Below, piece after piece: positions 8,281 to 16,937 of a stretch of DNA of 44,031 nt. The first letter of the stretch is position 1, and each line of letters starts with the position of its first letter. The notes beneath the pieces are model-generated. The model was not told the DNA's origin and made no database searches. It saw only the letters and a list, made by a program, of their open reading frames with translations. The stretch spans positions 1-44,031 of the forward strand of contig CAJXUC010000026.1 in NCBI GenBank assembly GCA_913061315.1. Direction: 5' to 3'. Position numbers and translations under genes: made by a program. This stretch comes from an uncultured Gammaproteobacteria bacterium (GTDB lineage Bacteria; Pseudomonadota; Gammaproteobacteria; GCA-001735895).

Positions 8281-9321
8281 CTAGTCATCATATTTATAAT
8301 AACCGTAGTTACCTATTTGGGTTTTATCATAAGCCTGGTTTAAAAGTAGCAATACAATTTTATTTGACAGCATGCTTAAACTTTTTTTAATGTCACCCTG
8401 CCTGGTTTTCTCTGCTTGTACGACAACAACCACTTGCCCCATATGTGACGCTAGAACACTGGCTTCAGTGGGCAGTAGCAATGGCGGCGAGTCAAAAATA
8501 ATAATTCTATTTTTGTACTTTTTTGAAATTTCATCTACGAATAAGTGCATTGCCTCACTGGCGAGTAACTCGGTTCCATGGGCTGTTTTGGTTCCCGCAG
8601 GCATCAAGGTGAGGGAGGGTATGTTCGATTTATAGAGCACTCTACTCATGTCTGTTACCTTACCTCTGAGGTAATCAGTAAGACCCATTTCCGCTTTAAA
8701 ACCAAAGACATCATGGTGCGATGGTTTATTAATATCGGCATCAATTAATAGGACCTCGTTATCTCGCTCCATAGCAATACTCATGGCTAAGTTGATTGCC
8801 GAAAAAGTTTTACCTTCTCCACTTAATGAACTCGTAACCATTATCAAGTTGGCGTTGTCAAGCACGGTTGCCCCCTTGCCCATTACATTATTCAGTAAGG
8901 GACGTTTAACCATTCGAAACGTGTTGCCTAGCAAAGTGTTTACATTTTGAGGCGTAACAAACCCCAGATGCTGCAGACGATTGAGGTCTATGTCTACCGG
9001 CTGAGAGAACGATTTAAGTGGATTGAAAGCGAGCGCATCAAGTTCTGAATAGTGTGTTGAGTCTTCTTCAAGATTGAACAGATCAAAATCAATTTTCTCA
9101 CCTGCCAGCAGTTTAAGTTCAGCGTGATCTCCACACTGGTCGCTATTGATAAACAAGTTTGAATCGGACAACCTAGCTTCATTTTTTAGTGAGTCTTGTG
9201 CCGCTTCAGTCCTGCCATGTAATCCGTTTTCATCTAATTGACTCGTTTTATTGGGTTCCGAGTCTTTAGGCTTGAGAAAGCCTTTTGGTTTCAGTTTCAA
9301 TAGCTTTGAGAACATTCTCAT
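8281..9321 (-). CDS. Exopolysaccharide tyrosine autokinase (BY-kinase), XrtA type
   Basis: A 346-residue cytoplasmic BY-kinase that partners the chain-length protein encoded just upstream. The ATP site has Walker A SGEGKT (167-172), Walker A' VLLIDADINKPS and Walker B IIIFDSPPLL. The C-terminus has a tyrosine cluster, YGYYKYDD, the autophosphorylation tail that cycles with polymer length control. The first 120 residues are a low-complexity linker. Its ATG overlaps the stop of the chain-length gene as ATGA, showing translational coupling. It matches the TIGR03018 family of PEP-CTERM-linked kinases. A second Met two codons in could be the true start. Confidence 0.92.
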   Translation of the reverse strand: MRMFSKLLKLKPKGFLKPKDSEPNKTSQLDENGLHGRTEAAQDSLKNEARLSDSNLFINSDQCGDHAELKLLAGEKIDFDLFNLEEDSTHYSELDALAFNPLKSFSQPVDIDLNRLQHLGFVTPQNVNTLLGNTFRMVKRPLLNNVMGKGATVLDNANLIMVTSSLSGEGKTFSAINLAMSIAMERDNEVLLIDADINKPSHHDVFGFKAEMGLTDYLRGKVTDMSRVLYKSNIPSLTLMPAGTKTAHGTELLASEAMHLFVDEISKKYKNRIIIFDSPPLLLPTEASVLASHMGQVVVVVQAEKTRQGDIKKSLSMLSNKIVLLLLNQAYDKTQIGNYGYYKYDD

Positions 9322-10934
9322 AAGGCCATTACCATCAACTGTAGTTTACTGAGTATGAAAATGCCTTTGATGTGCAAGAAGATCAATCCAAGACCAACTA
9401 CTAAAAATAACGTATTCACTAGAATAAACATGACCAAGTTTCGACGACGCTTTGCTTTGACTTGGACCGTATCAAATTTACTAACAGTGCCTAATATTGC
9501 ACGACCTAGACTACTCAGTTCCCTTTGATTATAAAAAACAGGTTGGAATAAAGAGATCAGTAGTCCAACACCATAGCCAATACCAAGTGCCATTATGAGT
9601 ACACCAACATCAAATAGTGGCCTGTTAGGATACTGAGGTTTTGATGAGACAAAAGGTGGTTCAATAATGCGGAACTTGACTTGATCTTGACCTGACTCAA
9701 CATCGTCAGATATTCTTGCTTGCTCTCGTCGCTGAACTAATTCGTTATAGTTTTCTTTGTGGACATCATAGTCTCTGGATAAACGCTTTAAATCAGACTC
9801 AATTTGGGGCACAACGTCAATCAACATTCTTAACTCATTTCGTTTTCCTGTTAGCGATGACACTCGTGTTTTCAAAGAAGAAATATCCGCATTAGTTTCA
9901 GTTAAAAGAAAAATCAGTTCTTGAACCAGTGGATTATTTGTATCCGGCCCACTGACCTTTTGGATATTTTCTAGTTTCTTTAATTTCTCTAATTTTTCTA
10001 ATTGCTCTAATTCATCAATTCGGCGGACATTCATTGCCTTCAGGACAACCTCTGCATTGATCACGTCGGGGTGCTGATCAGTGTAGAGTAATAAGAGATC
10101 CAGCAGCCTCAGCTGTTGTCGCTTAATGGGTCCGTCTAGAGTACTTGTAATCTTGGCTAATTCAGGGGTTTTTTTACTCTCGGCAGTGATTGATAATTTA
10201 AGCTTATCCAATTGATTTTTTACTTGACTATGGCGTTGTATTGACTCTGCCAGAGATAGCTGAGCTGTCTCGATGAGACCGCCATTATCCTGATACTGAG
10301 AATAATAACTGGCCCCGTCTTTCGGCATCAAACCGACATTTTTGCGCTTAAATTCCTCGCGTGTGTCTTCGGCTTCAAGTAATAGGATCTCGTATTTAGC
10401 GATCTGTTCATCAAGGAATAAAATGGCAGAGTCTGATTGGGTAGTCGATTTACCCAGCGTGTCTTCGATAAAAATATCAAGCAGAGTTTGTACCATTTTC
10501 TTGGCTATTAACCGATCTTCATCTGAGTAGGTAATGGTATAGGTACCGGTTCGGTTCTCCACCGAAATATTGACTCGTTCTCGGATTTTTAATAACAAGT
10601 CTTCCATTTGTTTTGGTGTATCAACATAGATATCCATATCCATTAGGCGGGCAGCACGTTCGAGGTTTGGACGGCTTAATAATTTACCGATCATGAGTCG
10701 GACAATAGAGTTAAAGTCAGTCTGGATTGCAAGTCCCTTGAGGAGTGGCTTTAAAACTGACGATGTATCAATATACACCTTAGTTTCAGCACGATAGCGA
10801 TCTTTTATCTGATCGACTGCAGCAATGCCCATAAACATTAAGGGCAGTGCAATTATTATAGAAATCCAACGATTTTTCCAAATACCTCTTAAGTGGTGAA
10901 TTAAAAGCGCTTTTATCTCTTCAATATTATCCAT
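9318..10934 (-). CDS. Polysaccharide chain-length determinant (Wzz/GumC type), XrtA system
   Basis: This 538-residue inner-membrane protein (TIGR03007-like) controls polymer length and joins the kinase to the export lipoprotein. A first membrane helix at about 23-40 is followed by the Wzz domain (DRYRAETKVYIDTSSVLKPL), a long periplasmic coiled-coil region (about 180-430), a PEPPF-like PxxP segment (IEPPFVSSKPQYPNRPLFDVG), and membrane helices at about 441-463 and 500-525. A perfect run of five 3-residue units LEQ/LEK/LEK/LKK/LEN lies in the coiled coil. The gene is followed by the kinase (ATGA overlap) and preceded 24 bp away by the export lipoprotein, one operon. Confidence 0.92.
   Translation of the reverse strand: MDNIEEIKALLIHHLRGIWKNRWISIIIALPLMFMGIAAVDQIKDRYRAETKVYIDTSSVLKPLLKGLAIQTDFNSIVRLMIGKLLSRPNLERAARLMDMDIYVDTPKQMEDLLLKIRERVNISVENRTGTYTITYSDEDRLIAKKMVQTLLDIFIEDTLGKSTTQSDSAILFLDEQIAKYEILLLEAEDTREEFKRKNVGLMPKDGASYYSQYQDNGGLIETAQLSLAESIQRHSQVKNQLDKLKLSITAESKKTPELAKITSTLDGPIKRQQLRLLDLLLLYTDQHPDVINAEVVLKAMNVRRIDELEQLEKLEKLKKLENIQKVSGPDTNNPLVQELIFLLTETNADISSLKTRVSSLTGKRNELRMLIDVVPQIESDLKRLSRDYDVHKENYNELVQRREQARISDDVESGQDQVKFRIIEPPFVSSKPQYPNRPLFDVGVLIMALGIGYGVGLLISLFQPVFYNQRELSSLGRAILGTVSKFDTVQVKAKRRRNLVMFILVNTLFLVVGLGLIFLHIKGIFILSKLQLMVMAL
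9966..10010 (-). repeat. In-frame 9-bp tandem repeat inside the chain-length gene
   Basis: Five consecutive 9-bp units read on the minus strand as TTAGAGCAA, TTAGAAAAA, TTAGAGAAA, TTAAAGAAA, CTAGAAAAT. They encode Leu-(Glu/Lys)-(Gln/Lys/Asn) five times. The units are in frame, so gain or loss of copies would change coiled-coil length without breaking the gene. Confidence 0.7.
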
Positions 10935-10958
10935 TAGATTGGAGGTTTAAACGTCAGC

Positions 10959-11582
10959 TTAAAACCAAGCCTCAGGGATAATAATGGTATCACCTGGCTG
11001 CACTGCACGATTCTTACTGATATCGCCATCCCTTATCAGAGAATCTAGCTCGACAATATATTGCTGAGTCTCGCCATTTACTTTTCGAATGAGTTGAGCG
11101 TTGTCTCCATCAGCAAAGTCAGAAAGTCCTTGGACTGCGATCATGACATCTAATAGTGTCATACCTGAACGGTAGGGCAGCGTTTTTGGATTGGTTGCAT
11201 TGCCTAGGACCCGAATTTGTTGCTCTAATGTGCTATTAAATCCCGAGACCATAATGGACACTCGAGGTGTACGAATGAAAGTGGATAAGCGGTCCTCTAT
11301 TAATTTGGCAACTATCATGGGCTCAAGATTTGAAACATCAAGGTCATCAATTAATGGGGAAGAAATTCGGCCATCCGGTCGGACAGTAACACTTGTACTC
11401 AGATCTGGATTTCTCCAAACAAAAATTTGCAATTGATCTCCTGGACCAATCAAGTAGCTAGAATTATTTTTTGTAGCGCTATCGGTATCGGGCAGCAGTT
11501 GAGAACCACTGGAAGTGCAACCGATCAAAACCGACAACATTAAGGCACTAAATAAAAATTTTACTTTCTTAAAATTTAACAT
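10959..11582 (-). CDS. Polysaccharide export outer-membrane lipoprotein (Wza/OPX family), XrtA type
   Basis: A 207-residue lipoprotein with signal MLNFKKVKFLFSALMLSVLIGC (acylated Cys22). The polysaccharide biosynthesis/export domain is evident from YLIGPGDQLQIFVWRNPDLS and VTVRPDGRISSPLIDDLDVS. A following SLBB-like domain includes IRVLGNATNPKTLPYRSGMTLLDVM and the end QPGDTIIIPEAWF. It forms the outer-membrane or periplasmic export channel; its short length fits the TIGR03027 OPX class found in XrtA loci. It is the first gene of the export operon, 206 bp downstream of prsR, with the chain-length gene 24 bp beyond it. Confidence 0.93.
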   Translation of the reverse strand: MLNFKKVKFLFSALMLSVLIGCTSSGSQLLPDTDSATKNNSSYLIGPGDQLQIFVWRNPDLSTSVTVRPDGRISSPLIDDLDVSNLEPMIVAKLIEDRLSTFIRTPRVSIMVSGFNSTLEQQIRVLGNATNPKTLPYRSGMTLLDVMIAVQGLSDFADGDNAQLIRKVNGETQQYIVELDSLIRDGDISKNRAVQPGDTIIIPEAWF

Positions 11583-11788
11583 GATTTGTGATCGAGTATA
11601 GTTGGTGAATTGTTAGTGAAAAAATACTGACTTATTCCATTCATCCTAGCAATAGCAAAAATTATTGCCAAGGAGTATTCCAAGTTTGTCCTCAGGCTGA
11701 TAAGCAGGTCTCATTTCCACCTTGATTCCAACCCTTAACTAAAAGACACCAAGGCCCAGTTGCAACCATTTATCGGCTTGGCAATAAA
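11583..11788 (-). promoter_or_regulatory. Leader region between prsR and the export operon, with an 11-bp inverted repeat
   Basis: The 11-mer CTTGGCAATAA occurs on the plus strand at 11777-11787 (within the prsR end) and on the minus strand at 11662-11672, giving an exact inverted pair about 104 bp apart. In the minus-strand transcript the second arm is followed by TTTTTGC, so a long-loop stem-loop with a short U-run could form. The arm at 11662-11672 also overlaps TGGC-N8-T4GC, which resembles a -24/-12 promoter but with one base too many between GG and GC. The region probably carries the promoter or attenuator for the export operon. Confidence 0.4.
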
Positions 11789-13168
11789 TTATTGTGCCTG
11801 ATTAAAATCGATATCCAAACGCTCTATGAGCGCATAAAGTGTTGGTCTTGAGACATCTAATAGCTTGGCTGCCTTTGAAACATTTCCATCTACTTTTTCC
11901 ATTGCACCATAAATTGCTAGTGTTTCTGCCTTCCTTCTCACCAGGCTCAATGTTAATGGCTTTTCTTTATTGAGCGTTATATTAGCCATAACGTTACTTT
12001 CAGATAGCAACAAATCATCGGGTTGAATGTAGTCGTTACCACTCATGATTACAGCACGACGAATAATTTGTTCTAACTCTCGAACATTGCCTTGACACTC
12101 ATAATTTTGAAGCACATATTCAGCCGCAGGGCTTAGGCCTTTAATCGCTTTATTTTGCTGTTTTGCGTAACGCTCCAGGAAGACTTTGGCTAATAATAAT
12201 ATATCGTCATCTCTTTCACGCAGCGGGGGTAAATCAATATTAATATCATTTAACCTAAAATATAAATCTTCTCTGAAGGTCTTACTTTTAATCATTTCTT
12301 TGAGCGGTTGATGGGTGGCACAAATCACACGAGTCGTGATCAAAATTTCCTTTACCCCCCCTACCCTTTCGATTACTCGCTCCTGCAAAAAACGTAACAT
12401 CTTCGATTGAAGATCTAATGCCATGTCACCAATTTCATCTAGAAACAAGGTGCCATTGTTAGCCATTTCAACCTTGCCCTTTTTCTGACTAGATGCACCT
12501 GTGAAAGCGCCTTTTTCATGCCCAAATAATTCACTTTCAAGTAGATTTTCAGGAATAGCGGCACAATTTATAGCGATGAAGTTACCCTTAGAATTTTTAC
12601 TTAAATCGTGAATGGCTCGAGCAACGACTTCTTTTCCAGTTCCACTTTCACCAAGCACTAAAACACTTAAGTCACTCGGGGCAATTTTTTCAATTGTTCT
12701 ACAGACCGCTAACATGGAAGCACTCGATGTAATAATACCTCTCAGTGGTGAATGCACATTTTTTGCTACTAACGCCCGGTTCTCTTGTTCGATACAATAA
12801 AGTTGGTAGGCTCTATCAACTACTAAAGCAAGTATTTTGGCATCAATAGGCTTGTTAAAAAAATCATATGCACCCATTTTAATTGCCTTCAAGGCGTTCG
12901 CTCTGTCTTCTTGTCCAGTGACAACAATAACTTTGGTAGCGCTATTGCTTTGAACAATTTTTTCAAGAATTGAAAAGCCAACAGCCACGCCCCCAGCGTC
13001 TGGCGGTAAGCCTAAGTCTAAGGTCACCACGGATGGATTGTGTTTTTTAATCTGATTTAACGCACTTTCTTCGTCATCCGCCACCACTACTTCAAAACCA
13101 TCAAAGCACCAACGTAGTTGAGACTGCAGCCCTGGATCGTCTTCAATTACTAATAGTTTATTTATCAT
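11789..13168 (-). CDS. prsR: Sigma-54-dependent response regulator PrsR
   Basis: A 459-residue NtrC-type activator. The receiver domain has acidic Asp10/Asp11 and the phosphoacceptor Asp51 in TLDLGLPPDAGG. The central AAA+ domain has Walker A GESGTGKE (173-180), the sigma-54 contact loop GAFTGA (220-225) and the LFLDEIGD Walker B. The C-terminal Fis-type helix-turn-helix reads GNVSKAAKLLDVSRPTLYALIERL. It matches PrsR (TIGR02915). In Zoogloea, the homologous PrsK-PrsR pair is reported to act with RpoN to activate PEP-CTERM genes; that role is inferred here. The start overlaps the prsK stop by 4 bp (ATGA), so the pair is coupled. Confidence 0.95.
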   Translation of the reverse strand: MINKLLVIEDDPGLQSQLRWCFDGFEVVVADDEESALNQIKKHNPSVVTLDLGLPPDAGGVAVGFSILEKIVQSNSATKVIVVTGQEDRANALKAIKMGAYDFFNKPIDAKILALVVDRAYQLYCIEQENRALVAKNVHSPLRGIITSSASMLAVCRTIEKIAPSDLSVLVLGESGTGKEVVARAIHDLSKNSKGNFIAINCAAIPENLLESELFGHEKGAFTGASSQKKGKVEMANNGTLFLDEIGDMALDLQSKMLRFLQERVIERVGGVKEILITTRVICATHQPLKEMIKSKTFREDLYFRLNDINIDLPPLRERDDDILLLAKVFLERYAKQQNKAIKGLSPAAEYVLQNYECQGNVRELEQIIRRAVIMSGNDYIQPDDLLLSESNVMANITLNKEKPLTLSLVRRKAETLAIYGAMEKVDGNVSKAAKLLDVSRPTLYALIERLDIDFNQAQ

Positions 13169-15237
13169 GCTTGCACCGGTATTAAGATCTTAAATTTGGT
13201 TCCAACATTAACTTCGCTATGGACTTTTAAGTCTCCACCAATCGAACGGAAAAACTCTCGACTTTGATAAGCACCCATCCCCATACCAGACACGCCTTTG
13301 GTGCTATAAAAAGGCTTAAATAATTGATCTAAAATAAATTCATCTGTCATTCCTTTCCCCGTGTCTGAAATGTGAATCGATAACTTTTGGTTTATGACAG
13401 AATTTAGCTCAATCGTAACCCTTCCATTTTTATTGCAGGCATCCACTGCATTTTGAACCAAATTTTTCAACGAAGAATAAAGTTGCTCTTGATTTGCTTT
13501 TATTATCGGATTTAGGTGGTTGACATTAACAATGGTTGGTTGTAAGTGACTTTGCTGCAGGCTATCACTAATTGACCAGAGTGTTGACAGTAAGGTCAGA
13601 TCACTGGCATCTACTTTTTGTCCAGGATTTTTGATTAATTGCATCAGACGCTGCATTTTTTGAGTCGTGTGCCCCACTGTTTTAATCATATCGTCGATAA
13701 AGGCTGGATTTTTTTTATGTGTCTCTGCGTTTTCAACTAAAAGTGATAGCTGACTTAACACTGTTTTTAAGTCATGAACTAAAAAAGCAGTCATCTGATT
13801 CATATCCTTAAACTTTTGAGCCAACTGCAAAGCCGTATCCGTTTCTTTTAAAAACAACGACAGAGAGACATGGTGGGCAACGGTATTGATCAAATCAATA
13901 TCTTCTATGTCAAGTTCAGCTTTGAAAATAGACTGGCGCAGATGAACAAAACCAAACAGTTCTGAATTGATCCATAATGGAACAATAAGCCAACTTGAAT
14001 TCGATTGAATATACCAATGGTCGTTAATTTTTCCCTTTGTTGTCAGCTTAATAAATTCATCACGGGTAAATAATTGCTGTTTTTCGTTTATTACTTGAAT
14101 TAATTCAGAGTCACTAGATTCAGAATTACCTGGCTCACTTTTACCACCCCAAGAGGCCTTGTAAATAAAGTCAGTATTATCTTTAATCCATAATTCTGCA
14201 CCCTCTGCATCAACAATTTGGGCTATTGCTTGCAATGACCTTTTGTAAAGTGAAAGCTCTGGATCATGTGTCAGCAATGTTTGGGAAAAACGATCCCATT
14301 CTTTTCTATAATCATATTTATTTCTAAAGCTATAACTAAGATAACGTTTAACACTGGCTTTTACATTGGGTGAGAAAAACAAAACAACTAAGAGTAATGC
14401 AGAGGCAAACAAGAAAGTGACCTGTAAAACTTTGCCCCATTCGCCTCCCATTTCCTTAACGTAATAACCTAGGCTAGAAACCACTATTAAGTAAACCCCT
14501 GTACTGAGTAAAGCGGTTGAATGATAAACAAATTGCCTTGAAATATGTATATTAGCGGAGAGAACCGGATTTCGAGTTGCCGCAATTAGTAACGTTGGAA
14601 TAATGAAAACATTGACTAAACCTCGTGCACTCCAGAACTCATAATCAAGTGTTCCAACTACTAAAGCGTTTGAAAAAACAAAGAAATCATAAATAAAGAT
14701 TGCCCCTGCACTCAAACATAAAAAACTAATCATCCAACGTGACGACGGTGTCGTGTTTCTAAATAATTGCTCAACTAATATCAGACCAATAATTGAAAAT
14801 ATCATTAACCAAAAAAGCTGAATAAAAACAGGGTTTTTTATATTAAACCATTCAATAAAATAACTATTGAGTGCCAGCGTTATTAGACAAAAGGTAAAGA
14901 TCAGTATGATATTTTGTGGTGAAAGCGAAGTTGTGCCTTTGAGACTAAAGGGATTTTTATGATAATGGCCGGCAGCGCTTTGCAAAACGTAAAACCAAGT
15001 GAAGTATCGAATTAACTCCGAGGCTATTACCATTTTGAAGGCATTAGATGTTTCGATCTGGCTAAGTGTTAACAAGGCACTCCATATTAGGGTGACTGCA
15101 ATTAGGAGTAAAAATGTTCGACCTTTTTTTGCTTGCTGAAAACTTATAAAATATATAACGAAAAAAAATAGGAATAACGATGCGCAAGTCAAATAACTGA
15201 TGAAACCGAGTGATAAATTAATTTCCAAATAAACCAC
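13165..15237 (-). CDS. prsK: Membrane sensor histidine kinase PrsK
   Basis: A 690-residue inner-membrane kinase matching PrsK (TIGR02916). About ten hydrophobic helices fill the first 300 residues. A GAF-like domain follows (about 330-460, KRSLQAIAQIVDAEGAELWI). The dimerisation/phosphoacceptor box is FLVHDLKTVLSQ with His488, and the ATPase domain shows N box NLVQNAVDAC, G1 DTGKGM and G2 GMGMGAYQSREFF. It phosphorylates PrsR, encoded immediately downstream with an ATGA overlap. The signal is unknown; the integral-membrane sensor suggests a membrane or lipid-soluble cue. The PEP-CTERM gene lies 133 bp upstream on the same strand. Confidence 0.94.
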   Translation of the reverse strand: MVYLEINLSLGFISYLTCASLFLFFFVIYFISFQQAKKGRTFLLLIAVTLIWSALLTLSQIETSNAFKMVIASELIRYFTWFYVLQSAAGHYHKNPFSLKGTTSLSPQNIILIFTFCLITLALNSYFIEWFNIKNPVFIQLFWLMIFSIIGLILVEQLFRNTTPSSRWMISFLCLSAGAIFIYDFFVFSNALVVGTLDYEFWSARGLVNVFIIPTLLIAATRNPVLSANIHISRQFVYHSTALLSTGVYLIVVSSLGYYVKEMGGEWGKVLQVTFLFASALLLVVLFFSPNVKASVKRYLSYSFRNKYDYRKEWDRFSQTLLTHDPELSLYKRSLQAIAQIVDAEGAELWIKDNTDFIYKASWGGKSEPGNSESSDSELIQVINEKQQLFTRDEFIKLTTKGKINDHWYIQSNSSWLIVPLWINSELFGFVHLRQSIFKAELDIEDIDLINTVAHHVSLSLFLKETDTALQLAQKFKDMNQMTAFLVHDLKTVLSQLSLLVENAETHKKNPAFIDDMIKTVGHTTQKMQRLMQLIKNPGQKVDASDLTLLSTLWSISDSLQQSHLQPTIVNVNHLNPIIKANQEQLYSSLKNLVQNAVDACNKNGRVTIELNSVINQKLSIHISDTGKGMTDEFILDQLFKPFYSTKGVSGMGMGAYQSREFFRSIGGDLKVHSEVNVGTKFKILIPVQA

Positions 15238-15370
15238 CTAACGAGGTTAAAAAAACAAAGCTTTTTGAGTATTGTATTTCGTTTTTCTTACTTAAAACTA
15301 GCGCTTGAGACCATGATTTCAAATGGAAAAATTACCCGTTGGATAACAGCATCTTGCCAATTAGTAATAC

Positions 15371-16036
15371 TTAAAACCCTATCACTTTATATTTTAATTG
15401 TTTAAAAAAGTACAAAATAAATATAAAAAGCATGGCCGTCGACGGTGCGGGAATATTATTTAGAAATTTTTGTGCGCTACTCGAAGAACCAGGCGTTCCA
15501 AAATTACCAGCACCATAGGTATTAACTGAGGCAGTCGGTTGATAATTGGTCAAAATCATGTCTTTTGAAACTAATTCACTTGACTGACCTTTTTCAACAA
15601 AACCAGAACTGTAATGTAGACTTAAAAAATTATTTTTAGTGTCAGACAATATAATTTCATCTCCACTGTTTGCGAGTTTAAAGTCCTTGTAATTGTAAAA
15701 ATAGTTGACAATAAAATCGGCCCCTTTGATGATACTTGAACTCAGTGCTAGGACAAAAAAACTTTTGGGTAAAATCCATAAAGGCCCACCATAGTTAATT
15801 GTATGACTATCGTAGTCATTATCTTTAATAATGATATTATTTAAATTAATCGACTCAGAAGTAGGATTAAATAGTTCAAACCATTCCCCTACTTTATCAT
15901 CAACTTTACTCAGATTTGCCATCACTTCGGTAATTAATAGGTCACTTATAGAGGCTGCTTGGCTGGTGGATAGACAATAGAGAAGAGCAAAAAAACTTCC
16001 AGAACCAGCCATACAATTTTTACTGAAAACATCCAT
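15371..16036 (-). CDS. Lamin-tail-domain protein with a PEP-CTERM-like (PAP) sorting tail
   Basis: A 221-residue secreted protein. The signal peptide (to about STSQA, residue 27) leads into a lamin tail domain: ISDLLITEVMANLSKVDD, GEWFELFNPTSESINL, IKDNDYDSHTI. The C-terminus has IPAPST (195-200), a hydrophobic stretch AMLFIFILYFF and a basic end KQLKYK, the layout of a PEP-CTERM exosortase signal with PEP replaced by PAP. It is a likely substrate of XrtA, encoded directly before prsK. I chose ATG 16036 because AGGAAG lies 8 bp upstream; a GTG at 16087 would extend the frame by 17 residues ahead of a poorer signal peptide. The family assignment is firm for LTD and good for the sorting tail. 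Confidence 0.85.
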   Translation of the reverse strand: MDVFSKNCMAGSGSFFALLYCLSTSQAASISDLLITEVMANLSKVDDKVGEWFELFNPTSESINLNNIIIKDNDYDSHTINYGGPLWILPKSFFVLALSSSIIKGADFIVNYFYNYKDFKLANSGDEIILSDTKNNFLSLHYSSGFVEKGQSSELVSKDMILTNYQPTASVNTYGAGNFGTPGSSSSAQKFLNNIPAPSTAMLFIFILYFFKQLKYKVIGF

Positions 16037-16937
16037 TTTAATATCTTCCTGATTTACTGAGTGCCTTTTTCCATTTTGTTCTGGCACAATCTAAAGCCAA
16101 CGTTGATCAATATTGAAATATCAAACTCAACTGATTTCGATTTGGCTGCTACAAATTAATCAATTCAGTATTTGATTTTCTGTAATTGCAAAAATTTACC
16201 TATTCTATCCGCTTTCAACGTTCCTTAGTGTTTGTATCATGCCATATTTAATATAATTGTTAATTTTACACTGACCTTGTGAGGCGCGTTTGTGACAGGC
16301 CAGACAGTTTAAGAATTCAATGCATGGTGAAACGAACACCACTTTTAAATCATTAGCGGTGTACAGCCCCCTGATGGTAGTTGGTCAACTTTTCGTACAA
16401 TGCTGTTGTTCGGTACACTGCATATTCATTACTCATGTCACCTAGATCAATCTCCATGTTGGGCCTAATTGACCGGCCATGATTTTGCCAACTCATTTTA
16501 TTTAAGCCTACATGATTAATTATTCTTGATTGCAGTGTGCGTTGGTAAATTGTTTCTGCCACTGAGCAGCAAGAAAAAAAGGTCAAGTATCGAATCAAAA
16601 GCCATATTTATCTAGATTGCGGTATTGGCTCATTTAATGTTAGTTGCGTGTTGGACCTTCATAGGACTTTAATCAAATTGTCATTACTCAGGTAGGAGTT
16701 TAATCGTAACGTAACGTTATGTTGCTTAATACCTCATTAATGAGAACTAAAAATCAACGTCAAACAACAAACCCAAAGCCGTCAAAATTATAAGAATATA
16801 AAATTCACAGAAACCCCCATTAATGGCAATCCAACTCTTTCTAAATAAATTAATATCTAACTATCATTTTTTATCAGGAAGTTTAGAATATCGCGCAAGA
16901 TTTTCTATCAATATTCGTCATAGCCAAGGAGGCTAAA
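16037..16937. other. 901-bp divergent intergenic region between the PEP-CTERM gene and the RND operon
   Basis: The region separates two diverging transcription units and must hold both promoters. It has a sigma-54-like match on the minus strand at 16476-16490 (TGGCAaaatcaTGGC, GG and GC correctly spaced) about 440 bp before the PEP-CTERM start. A palindrome cluster lies nearer the RND gene (16707-16744). An 81-codon minus-strand frame (16353-16598, opening MIRYLTFFSCC, with an internal MSWQNHGRS) is open but has no recognisable domain or convincing ribosome site and overlaps the promoter-like site, so I do not call it a gene. Confidence 0.5.
16733..16744. promoter_or_regulatory. Palindrome CTCATTAATGAG upstream of the RND operon (possible operator)
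   Basis: A 12-bp perfect palindrome, with a second self-complementary stretch TAACGTAACGTTA just upstream at about 16706-16718. Both are about 190-230 bp before the GTG start of the membrane-fusion gene. RND pump operons are often controlled by TetR- or LysR-type regulators binding such sites; no regulator gene is adjacent, so this is only a candidate. Confidence 0.3.

Noticed and set aside
11580..11648. A 22-codon frame MNGISQYFFTNNSPTILDHK... overlapping the export gene start
   Set aside because: Its ribosome site is too close to the ATG and nothing in it suggests a leader peptide; probably chance.
11655..11670. Sigma-54-like TGGCAATAATTTTTGC upstream of the export operon
   Set aside because: The GG-GC spacing is one base too long, and sigma-54 promoters tolerate spacing change poorly; kept only as part of the inverted-repeat note.
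16037..16087. GTG start giving a 238-residue PEP-CTERM protein
   Set aside because: ATG 16036 has AGGAAG at good spacing and starts a normal signal peptide; the extension is hydrophilic.
16353..16598. An 81-codon minus-strand frame beginning MIRYLTFFSCC
   Set aside because: No domain recognised, no convincing ribosome site, and it lies in the region expected to hold two divergent promoters.
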